64,000 nt of DNA. Origin: Halomonas sp. Bachu 37 (GTDB lineage Bacteria; Pseudomonadota; Gammaproteobacteria; Pseudomonadales; Halomonadaceae). Where the stretch lies: positions 124,001 to 188,000 of the forward strand of contig NZ_CP137552.1 in assembly GCF_039691755.1 (NCBI RefSeq), written 5' to 3'. Below the pieces are notes generated by a model. That model ran no database searches, had not been told where the DNA came from, and saw only the letters and a list, made by a program, of their open reading frames with translations. Below, piece after piece: positions 46,085 to 58,000 of this stretch; positions within the stretch are counted from its first letter, which is position 1; every line of letters starts with the position of its first letter. A program made the translations under genes and the position numbers.

Positions 46085-49000
46085 TTACACAAGCTGCTCG
46101 GTGAAGACGCTCTCCTGAACTCCCATGGCTCCCAGGGCGTAGCCGACCGCCACTGAGTTTTCCTCAGGCGCTATGTCGAGAGACGGTTGGGAGAAGCTGG
46201 TGAAGGATTGGAAGGCATTCTGCTGCGGCTGGATCATCAACGATTGCAGGTCCATCGACCCGCCATTGAAGGTCAGGCGCACCACCTGCTCACCTTCCTG
46301 CAAGTCGAGAGTCACCTCGCTGCTTTGCACGTAGTTGCCCCAGGCACCGCTATTGGTAATGCTGACCGGCGCGGACTCCTCGTAGAAGACGCCGTCCTGC
46401 TCGGCCGCCACGGTGATGCTGCGACCATTGTGAGGCGTCGAGGCAATAAAGGAGAAGGTGTGCGCCCCCGCCTCGGCGACATCGACGGTGTACTCCACCC
46501 ATTCGCCATCCTCGATCCAGCCGATTGCCTCACCGTCACCGAGAATATCCACGCCTTCGCCGCGCACGTCGGGATTACCCAGCTGCACTTCGCTGCCATC
46601 GCTGTAGGCGATTCCCGCACCGCCCTGGTCGTAGTCGACGGCGTCGATCAGCAGCCCTGCGTCGTCGATCAGCCAGGGCGCGCCGTTCTCGGTGAAGGGT
46701 TGCTGAGGATTTTCCACCACCTCCTCGCGTGCCAGCGAGAGCGACTGAAGATCCATCGAGCCACCATTGAAGGTCAGCCGAACGACCTGTTCGCCTGCCT
46801 GCAGGTCGAGCGCCAGCGCCTGCGTCTGCACATAGTTGCCCCAGGCGCCGGAGTTGGGTACCGGCAGCGGTGAGGATTGCTCGTAGAAGGTCCCGTTTTG
46901 CTCGACCGACGCGGTGATGCTGCGCCCGTTATGCGGCGTCGAGGTCACGAACGAAAGCCCGTAGGTACCGGCCTGCTCGACATTGATGGTGTACTCCACC
47001 CATTCACCGTCTTCGATCCAGCCGATGGCGTCGCCATCGCCGACGATATCCACCCCTTCGCCGCGGTAGTTGCTGCCCTTCTGGCTTTCGCTGCCGTCAT
47101 TGTATGCCACCCCGGGGCCACCGGCATCGTAGTGGGCCGCTTCGAGCGTCAAGCCGTCATCGCCTACCAGCCAGGGTGTTTTGCTGGCGTTGAACGGTGT
47201 CTGGCCGTCATCGTCGTCCGGCGCTTCGCCCACGTTCAGGGTGAAGCCGCTTTCGACACTGGCGCTGCCGTCCGAGGCGGTGACCAGGATATCGAAGCTG
47301 CCCGCTGCGGTCGGTGTGCCCGAGATGACGCCCGCTGCCGAAATCGCAAGCCCCGCGGGCAAGCCGCTGGCGGTGTAGCTCAGGCTGTCACCATCGGCAT
47401 CGCTGAAGGCATCCGTGGGGATCGTGTAGCTGAAGGACTCATCTTGGGTCGCTTCAAGGTCCACAAGCCCACTGCCCACCACCGGTGCCGTGTTGCTGGG
47501 CGCCACGGGGGACAGGGTGAAAGAGGCCAGATCCTGGGAGCCGCCGTTGAAGGTCAGGCGCACCACCTGCTCGCCGGCCTGGAGATCTACCTGGACGCTT
47601 TCGGTCTGTTCGAAGTTGGTCCAGCTACCGCTGTAGTCGACCGCTACCGCCGCGGCGGTCTCGTAGACGCTGTCGCCCTGGGCGAACGACGCGGTAATCG
47701 AGCGAGAGGAACCGTTAGTGGAGCCCATTGACGACAGGAACGACAGCTCGTAACTGCCCGCCTGAGCGACATTGATGGTGTACTCGACCCACTCGCCGTT
47801 TACCACCCAGCCGATGGCGGTGCCGTTGCCGACGATATCCACGCCTTCGCCGCGGTAGTTGCTGCCTTCCTGGTTCTCGCTGCTGTCGACGTAGGCCACC
47901 CCCGGGCCGCCGGCGTCGTAGTGGGCGGCCACGAGTGTCAGGCCGTCATCGTCCACCAACCAGGGGGTTTCATCGGCGTTGTAGGGCGTCTGCACAACCG
48001 GCTCATCCGGCACGTCGGGCATGTCGCCGTCCAAGAAGTTGGGCACGCCGTCACCGTCGTCGTCATCATAGAGATCGACGCGGCCGTTGCCGTCGGCATC
48101 TTCTACCCCGGTGGGGTCGTAGGGCTTAACGTTCTCGACCAGGAAGATGTTGTCGTTGTAGTCGTAATTCACCCCCGCGTAGTCCTGGATCACGACATAG
48201 GTGTGGGGAATGACATTACCGGCGCCATCCTTGGCTACGTAGACGCGAATCAGGTGGCCGTCGTTCTCATCCCAGTTGAGGTTGGTTCCGGGGCTGCCGA
48301 TCTCGTCAACGGTATCCTCATAGAGGTTGGCGTCGGGGTCGGACCAGGAAATATAGCCCTGGCGCCCGGTGATGTCGGCAAAGAAGCCGAAGGGGTCGTC
48401 ACGATCGAGGGTAGCCATGGCCAGCTGGTCGCCGCTATCGAGCGCCCGGGGCAGCAGCGTCTGACCGTCCTGCTCGTCATGGGCGATCACCTCGTCGATA
48501 TCGCGACTGTCGACATCATGAATGTACAGCCGCGCCACATCGCCCTGGGTGTGATACGCCGCCAGCTGGGTGATCTTGATCGGGGAGCCACCGTCGGCAC
48601 GCTGGAAGTACGGCGACAGGATCTCGTCACCGTTGGCCTCCACCAGGCCGCCCTTGTTCATTTCACTCTCGGCGACATTGGTCGAGAAACCGAAGGCGTC
48701 GATGATTTCCTGAACCAACGGCTCCCTGCCTTTTTCCGATTCTCCCTGGGCAAGGCCCGCCAGCTGGATGACCTTCTGCCCTTGATTGGCGTCATTGGAA
48801 TTGATGAGCAACGATGTCTCGTACAGCGTTGCATCGTCGAAATCCTCGGCGATAAAGCGAACCGTCACGTTCAGGGTGCCGCCCGGAGGGATGATGAGGT
48901 TTTCTGTCGCTCCCACGATTTCGAACAGCGTCGGGTCGGCGATCTCCAGGCTGCTTATCTCCAGATTAGCGAAGCCGTCGTTGGTGATGGTGAAGGTGGA

Positions 49001-52000
49001 TTCGTCGTGGAACACCTGACTGTCGCTGGCCGGGTCTTCAATCCGACTCATCACCAGGCGCTCGTTCGACGGAACCCCATCCAGGTTGGTGATCGATATC
49101 TCGCCGCCGGAGACTGGTGATATCCCTTCGATGACAAACATGTTGTCGTTGTAGTCGTAGTTGATGCCGGTGTAATCCATGATGCCCAGGTAGGTATTGG
49201 GAATCACGTTGCCGCTGGCATCCAGCGCCTGGAACATGCGCACCGTGTAGCCGCGCTCGATACCCGCGGCATCCTCCGGCACCGTGCCGCCGCCCGTTGG
49301 GTTGAGCGAAGGATCGGTGGAGAGGTTGGCGACCTCAATGCCGAAGATATCGTTACCGATCCAGCCGTCAGGGATCTGGTCGCGGGTAAATGTCGCGGTG
49401 GCGAACTGGCCGTTGGACTTGATCGGCAGCAGCGACTGGTTGTTGTCGCTGGCATGGTTGGAGAGGGTAATATCCTGGCCCTTGTTGCCGGGATTATGAA
49501 TGCCCAGTGTGGCACCGCCGCTGCCATGGTAGGCCGCCAGCTGCGTGATCTTGGCCGACTCGAAACCCTCGGCGATCTTCCAGTAGCGAGACATCACCTC
49601 GTCATCGTTGATCGGTCGATAGAGATCGAAGTCGTTGAGTACCGAGTTCTCGCCGCCCCGCCGGGTGGACAAGCCGTCGATCACGTTACCGAAGCCGAAT
49701 ACCTCCCAGACCTCGTTGACGTTGGGTTCCCAGCCGCCTTCGTCGCGGGCCTGCCAGAAACCGGCCAGGTGAACTTCGGCCACGGGCGTATCGGCGTCGT
49801 TGGTCACCAGACGCAGCTTGCCCTCGAAAACACCGTCGCCGGCATCGTTGGTGGGCGGGATATAGGCTGGTCGATCAAACAGCACTTCCACTGCGATCGA
49901 TTCGCCCGCCGCCAGGGTCAGACCGTTGAAGATACCCGGGTCGGCAAGGATGAACGGGCCGTCGAGATCGACGTCGATGAAGGTCAGCTCATTGGTACCG
50001 GTATTGCTGATGGTGACCGTGGCGTCCTCCTTGTAGTCACGGTTCGGGCTGGAGGCGCTGTTGTTCTCCAGATAGCTGAAGTGCAGGCGGTCCGAGAAGT
50101 AGGCCGCATCGTTGCTCTGAATGGCGATATCCGCATCCGGGTCGCCCGGGGCCGAAGACACATCCAGATAGTCGATCTCGTTGGCGCCGTCCGCCGTAGA
50201 AATGACACGCAGGTTGTAGGACACCCCCGCTTGCAGTTCGACATAAGCGGACTGCTCACCGGCATCGCCCACCCCGGGGAAGGCCATCTTGTCGATCTGC
50301 TGGCCGTTGAGCAACAGGGTCAGCTGCCCGCCATTGGGAGAGCCGCTGTTGGCCGCCAGGTCGAGCTTATAGGCGCCGTCTTCGTTGACCGTGAAGTAGA
50401 AGTCGGCGGTGCGTTCGTTGACAGCCCGAGCGCTATCGCCGCTTTCCAGCTCGATGCGGCCACTGCCGTCGATATCGGCATAGCTGGGCTCGAAGGAATC
50501 GAGCGGGGTATCCGAGACGCGCAGCAAGTCGATGTTGGGGCCGTTGGCATCCGGTGCGGTTACGGTAATGGTATTGCTGCCTGCCCCCAGCGTTACCGAG
50601 GTGCTCTGGAAGAACCAGTTATCTTCGGCGGCGTTGCTTTGGCCGGGGAAGTTAAGGATTCCAAAGGCGATGCCGTTGATCGCAACGGCCATCGGTCGGT
50701 CGGCCTTGGTGGCCGCCAGGGCATAGCGGAAGCCGACCTCGTAGGTGCCCGCTTCCGCCACCTCGACCGTCCAGGTGATGCTCTGGTCACTATTGCCGGT
50801 GAAATCGACGAAGCCCTCGCCGGAGGCGTTGTGGTCATCTTGATCGGCGCTGATGACCACCGGGCCGTCGAGCTGGGCGTCTTCGGCCTCGTAGTCGATA
50901 TAGCCCGGTGTGGCGTCTGCCGGCTCCTGCAGAATCTCCAGCTGGTCGATATTGGGACCGGTATTGGCGACGGACTGGAAGCGCACCGTGTTGAGCCCTG
51001 ATACCAGCTCGGCAGGGATATCCAGCGTCAGCCACTCGTTCCAGGCATCGTCGCCGGTAACGCTCGTTGGCGGACTGAAAGCGAAGGTGCCCACGCTGAC
51101 GTTATTGACGAATACCTCCAGCGGCCGGTCGGAGGTCGCACCGTTGGCGTAGCGAACCCGCAATACCGACTCGCCGGCATCGGCCCCCGAAAGCTCGAAA
51201 TTGAAGGTCAGGAAGTCGGCGTTGGTGCTGCCGAAATCGGCATACCCCCCCAGTACGCCATCATCGTCATTGTTGTTGCCATCCAGGCCATAAGCTCCGG
51301 GCCGAACGCCGGTAGGCTGGTTGGCTTCAGGGTTATCGGTGGTACGGATCTGGATCTCTGCGCCATTGACTTGGGCAATCGAGACGCTGGTACCGTCGTC
51401 GGGAGTATTGTCCTCGGCCTGGATAATCAGCAGCGAAGCCAGACCGTCGCTGGGCTCTTGAGGATCGACCGGATCGGGTAATTCGCCGCCGGGTGCCGGA
51501 TCCAGGCGCACTATCTGGCTCTGGCCGTTGTTGCGGTTCAGCGTCAGCAGGTAAAGTTGGCCGGTGGCCGGGTTCTCGATGATGTCCAGCGGGTCGATAT
51601 AGGTGATGACGTTGCCGTTGACATCCCGCAGTACTTCGTCGCCGGTGATGTTGCCGTTGGCGTCGAAGGTAATGGAGCGAATGTCGTCGCCGCCGGAATA
51701 CTCGGTGAATAGCACGCTGCCCTGGAGGTTGCCGCCGAATACGCCACTGGTGTACTCGGTCACGCCGTTGGGAGAGCGGTTTTCACCCAGGGAGTAGACG
51801 CCGTCCATGTCATAGTTGGGGTCGGGCTGCTGACCGACAGGGTACTTGTTCACCTGGTGGGGATCGCTGCCCGAGGTCGGGTTGCCGCCATTGAGAATGA
51901 ACTCGTCGCGCAGCGGGTTGGGGTGGCCGTAATAACCGCCTTTCTCGACCGTGAACAGGTAGTCGTCCTGTTTTTCGACGTTGCTCTGGTACTCGTTTTC

Positions 52001-55000
52001 CGGCGTCGAGGGGTCGTCCGGTACGTTGCCGCCGGCCGCCGAGCCGTTGGTCGGTATGTAGAGCTTGCCATCGGAGTGCCACACCAGGTCGTAGGCATTG
52101 CGGATGCCGGTGGCGAAAATCTTGACCACGGCGTCTTCCGCGAAGGGGTCGTAGTAACTCTCGATCGTATCGCCGTTGGAATTCTCCACCGTCGCGGTAC
52201 CGTTGGGCGCGAACACCAGGAAGCGGTCGTTGCCCATGGCGATCGGATCGGCCTTGAAATCGACGCCGTCATCGTCGGTGTAACGGCGGTTTAAGCCGTC
52301 TTCGGGCAGGGGCTCGGTCGTGACGTCAAAGCCGCCTGCCGGTGCGTCACGCGTCGGATCGATTTCCATGACGGCGGCATTGAGCAGACGCTCGGGGCGG
52401 TTACCCCAGGCGCTGTCCGGTGCCCCCATCGCCGTATTGGACCCCTGGATCAGGTACAGTAGATGCGTCGGCACGTCCGGATTGGTCGCGGCGTCGTACG
52501 CCGGATTGGCCCGGAATTCGAGGCTGTTGGTGACATGGTCGCCGTTGGAGCGCGGCAAGCCGGTGATATAGGGCTCGGCCGTTGCGCTGAACTCCTCGCC
52601 CGCATCCAAGGTAATCTTCAGGATGCGACCGCTGAAGTCCGGTACGCCATTGTCACGCCCGGTAAGCGGGATCGGATAGTTGTCGGTCACCCACAGGACG
52701 TTGGGGTCGGTGGGGTCGAACGTCAGGCCAATGATGCCGCGCGTTCCCGCCGAATCACCCTGGAAGATGTCCAGCGACAGAACCTGCTCGTTGGACAGCG
52801 CTCCGGTCTGGGGGTCGATATCGTAACGCTTGATTTGCCCCATCATGTTCGTGATGTACATCTTGCTGCCGTCAGGCGAAATTTCCAGCGAGGTGAACTG
52901 GAAGGCGTTGTCCTCGGCACCGTTCAATTCGACCGTATGGCTGAAGGCCACTTCCCGAGGCACGACTTCCTGTGCTTCGCCGGTAACGAAGGTGTTGGTG
53001 AATTTCTGGAACATCCGGGTCGGTGCATCGGGATTGTCGTTTTCGCCACGATCCTGGAAGCCGTCGATCACCAGGGTATAGCTGGTATGCTCCTTGAGCA
53101 TGCTGTTAGGCGAGATAGTCAGGGAATCGAAGCCACCGGTGGTGTTGACGTTGAGGCTCACTTCTTCGCCGCTGACGGTCTCGAACAGCCTTACGGACCC
53201 ATCATCAAGGCTTTCGAGCAGGGCGCCGCCACGACCGTCGACCACGGAAATGCCCACGAAGATGTCCGAACCGGGATCGACATTCACCGGTACGCTGCCA
53301 TCTTCCGGGTCGAGTTCGACCCGGCTCACGCTGGCGCCGACACCGGCAATGGCCCTGGGGTCATTGAAGAACGCATAGTCCTCAGGCGCTTTCCGATCGT
53401 CATCAGGGCTCAGGTCGGGCAGCGACTGGATCTCGATGTACTGGATTTCGGTATTGTCACCCAGCCCGATCGAGTCGAGTGTCAAGCGGCCATCGGTGAC
53501 ATGCACCACCCGGGTCACCAGGTCTGAACGGAAGCCGTCGGTATCGTCGCCGGGGTTGTTGTCCTCCGGGAAGTCGTCCGGGCGGAAGGGGGTAAACGGA
53601 TCGTTGAACAGCTCACCCTCGGCATTGATGGCATTGACGCTGTCGTAGGGGCCGGAGGTGTTGCCGATGGCGATGGTCACCTCGTAGAAGCCGTCGTCCA
53701 GCTCCATTTCCCAGCCTGCGCGCACGTAATTGGCGGCGGGCTGGTCAAAGTGGGCATAGGTGCCCTGGCGCGGGTCGAGTCCGGCGATGTCGTCGGTGCG
53801 GTCGTTGACCGCCACGCTGGTGAGGTCGGCAATGGCCAGAGGGATGGTGCCGTTGTCGGTGCCATCGGCAATCGAAGCTTCGGTGACCCAGCCGTACTGG
53901 TAGCTCTTGCCGCCAATCTCGACCGACCGGTCGCCGAATGCCAGGCCGGTATCCGCCACATAGCCATCCGGCGTGGCGAATCCCTCGGGCTCGAAGTTGA
54001 TCTTGACCGAGAAACGCTCGCCCGGCTCGACGAACGGCGGCTCTTCGGGTTCTTCGACAATGCCACGGCTGACACTCAGGCTATCGATGTTGGGTCCGGC
54101 GTTGCCGGCGTTCTCCAGGCGAATCGTGTTGCTGCCTGCCTCGAGTTCGACCTCGATGGTCGCCTTGCCCCAGCTCAGCCAGCCCTCGTTGCCCACGCCG
54201 GTGATCGGGAACGCCATTTCCCCCTGGGACTCGCCGCCGACGATGATATTCATCGGCCGGCCGGCGCCGCTGCCATCACCGTTGGCATAACGCACCGCCA
54301 GGGTATAGGTGCCGGCTTCCTCGACTTCCACGTCAAAGAAGGCCGCATCACCGGCTTCGTTACCCATATCGAGATAACCACTGCCGGTGTAGCCGTCCCA
54401 TAGCCCACCGGGGCCGGCAGCTTCGTTGGTTTCCGGGTTGCTGGCGTCGCGAATCACGGTATCGGGGGTCGGCTCGTCGTCATCGATGGCCAGCGCCTCG
54501 CCTTGGATCTCGAACAGGAACGGCTCTTCTACAGGCATTTTGTCGATGCTAAGAGTGGTGGAAGCGTTCGCCTGGTTGCCGGCGGTATCGGTGACGTAGA
54601 CGATGGCCGTGACCGCACCAGTGAACGCACTGAGATCCGCCGTGAAGTTTCCGTTTGCCTCCGGCGTGATGGGCGTACGTGTCGCGCCGCCATCGAAGCT
54701 GACCTCGACGGTCTGGATATCGTCGTCGATACCCGTGACGGTGAAGCCCGCTGTGGCGGCCTCCTCGGGGTCGAGAGTGGCATCAGCGGCCATCAGGGCC
54801 AGATTGCCATCCTCGTCGGCGGAGGTGTCTTCTTCGATCGGCCCGCTATCCGTCTCGGTGATTTCGATGCGGTCGATGTTGGGGCCGGTATTGGCGCCTT
54901 CGGGAATCGCCAATGACAGCATATTACTGCCGGCCGCAAGCTCGACCGTGACGGTCTCGAATGCCCAGTGGTCGAAGCCTGCTTCCGGGCCGGAGCCGTC

Positions 55001-58000
55001 CGGGTCGGTAGTGGTAAATGGCAGCTGGGTGACGCTGCCATTGACGCTCAGATCCAAGGGGCGATCGGTGTTGGTGGCGTAGCGGATACTGAGATCGTAG
55101 GTGCCGGCCACAGCGACAGTGACATCGAACGTCACCGCATCGCCGGCGGTATCGCCGAAATCGACGTAACCGGTACCCGAATAATCCGGACGAAGGCCAC
55201 TGAAGCTATTACCTGCCTCGGGATTGTCCGCATCGCGGACGGTGGTGACGGTGGCATTGCTGCCATTGTCGAGTATGGTCAGTTCGCCGTCTTCCGCCTG
55301 AAGCACGATGGCAACGGGGTCCGGCTCGGGCTCCGGTTCAACGCCGCTGGTAGGCACGAATTCGATATAGTCGAAGCGCGCATATTCCAAAGCCTCCGAG
55401 TTGGCACTGAGCGACAGGGTCGCGTTGTCACCGACCACGACATCCTCGAAGGTCATGGTGCGCAGGTTCTGCGCCTGGGTGCCGTTGCCGCTGTCGGCGT
55501 CATCGTCGAAGGTCCAGCTACCACTGAAGCTCTCGCCCTCGGCGTTGCCGATGCTCAGCCGGGCGGTGCTCTCGCCGTCGTTCTCGTCGAAGTAACCGAC
55601 CACCACGGTATAGGTACCGGCGGCTACCTTGCCGTCGAGGTTGTAGCCGGCCGTGCCTTCGCTGTTGCCGGGCAGGCGAATGCCCTGACCGCCGTCCGCA
55701 ACGGTAATATTCTCGACGGTGAAAGTGCTGGCGCTGTCAAAGTCCTCCGCCTGCAGGCGAATCGATTCGACGGGCTCCACTGGTGCTTCGTCGTCTTCGC
55801 TTACGCTACCGGTGGCGGTCGCCGCTTCCGGATCGATGACGAAGTCATCACCTTGCGCGTCGGTCAGGGTCACGCTGACCGTCTCGGTGCCGTTGTCCTC
55901 GTCGTCGTTGGGTACCGCAACCGTCAGGATGGCCACACCGTCGGTGAAGCTCACCGTGCGCGTCTCGGCGACGCCGTCGATGGTCAGTTCGAGGGTGATA
56001 TCCCCGCTGAAATCATCCGAGGCGGAGAGGCCGAAGCTCAGGTTGGTCACGCCGTCATCGCCGCTTTCGACCATGTCCGACGTGTTGGCAATGGCCACAA
56101 CTGTGGCGGGCTGCGGCTCGACCGGATCGTCCGCGTCGATGGGTTCGAACTCGATGTAATCGATACGCGCATATTCCAGTGCCGTCGAGTTGGCACTGAG
56201 CGACAGGGTCGCACTGTCACCGACCACGACATTCTCGAAGGTCATGGTGCGCAGGTTCTGCGCCTGGGTGCCGTTGCCGCTGTCGGCGTCGTCATCGAAG
56301 GTCCAGCTACCGCTGAAGCTCTCGCCCTCGGCATTGGCGATGCTCAGCTGGGCGGTGCTTTCGCCGTCGTTTTCATCAAAGTAAGCCACCGTCACGCGGT
56401 AGGTGCCGGCCGCCACCTTGTCGGCCAGTGCATAGCTGGCGGTGCCTTCGGTGCTCGCCGGCAGGCGCAGGCTCTGGCCGCCGTCCGCCGCCGAGACGTT
56501 CTCGACGGTGAATGCCGTGGCCGCGTCGAAGTCTTCCGCCTGCAGGCGGATGGGGTCGACCGGAACGGGGGGAGGAGTTGTTTCGTCATCGACGTCTCCG
56601 ACGGCAATCACGAATGTCTCGGTAACACTCGCACCCGCCGGGTCAGTGGCGGTGACTTCGACACTGACTTGCGTTTCCGTTTCGAAGTCGAGGCTGGTTT
56701 CGCTTTTCAGACGCAATAGCCCGTTGGCATCCACCTCGAAGCGCTCATCGCTGACGGTGAAACTATGGGAGTCGCCATCTTTGTCTTCCACGGTGAGGTG
56801 GCCGATGGCGGCACCTTCCTGGTTCTCCAGCACGCCGTCGTTGTCCAGCTGAATAGCCGTTGGCGTCGTGGGCTCTGCCGCCACCAATGCCATTTCGATT
56901 TTATCGATATTGGGTCCATTGGCACGCCCGCCCAGCCTGAGCAGGTTCTCGCCGGCGGCTAGCGTGAATTCGATTGTCTCCGTGGTCCATCCTTCCCACT
57001 CCGACGCTGCGGGATTCCCGGAGCGGTTGGTCCCCACCTTCACCTCACTGGGCAGGTCGGAAAGATCATCAGGCATGTAACCGGGCGATGTCGTGGTCGA
57101 GAACGCGAAGGTGCCAAGGGCGGTCGTTTCACCGCCTGCGACCAGTGAGAGGTCCAATGGCCTGTCGCTGCTAGAGGCGTAAGTGACGGTCATGGAATAG
57201 GTGCCGGCGGTTGGCGCCTGATAGGTAAATTCGCCGTAGGCCTCGGCATTGCCGTATGCCCAATCCAGATAACTGGACTCCTCGGCGCCGACCCGGAAGG
57301 TATCGTCGAGATCGACGATATTGGCGCTGGTGATCGGGCGGTTGGTGTCGTTGCCCTGGGGAGTCAAAACCGCTGCCGGTGACAAGATCAGATCTTCACC
57401 CTGAATGACCTGGCTGCCTGGGGCGGGCTTTCGAATCTCGAGGTAGTCCACATTGGGGCCACTGGCGCCATTCGAGGTGAAGCTGATGGTGTTTGACCCC
57501 GCCTGCAGCGAAACGGTGACGGTGCGCTCGGCGAAAGTGGTGAAGTCGCTCGAATCATCGTTACCTTCGGCACTGGTGCTGCGCAGATCGAACATGCGAT
57601 CGACAAGCTGGTCGTTGACGTCCAGACGCAGAGGGCGGTTACGTTCACCCGCGTCATTGTCGCGACTCAGGGCATAGCTCAGTGCCAGTTCATACTCGCC
57701 AGCCTCGGGCATATCGACACTGAAAGTCAGCGTTTCACCGCTTGGAGCGCCAAAGTCGGCGTAAGCGTTGCCGTCGGCATTGATACCGTTTGGGTCGCCT
57801 TCGACGGCGGTAATCCCACCCTCGAGAGTGGCGAAGTTGCCATCGCCATCGGCGTTTTCGATGTCTTCCGCCTGGATACGGATAGGCTCGAACTCAGAGG
57901 GGGGCGAGGTGGTTTCGGTAAGCTCGAAATCCACGGTGTCGCTTGCATCCTCAATGACGTTGCCTTTGCTATCGAGAGCATTGATGAGCAGTTGGACACT

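Noticed and set aside
49454..51001. Long plus-strand open frames opposite the giant gene (also 54968-56719, 52463-53527, 47921-49120)
   Set aside because: They are mirror frames of a GC-rich gene: no ribosome sites, odd composition and repeats that follow the modules on the other strand.
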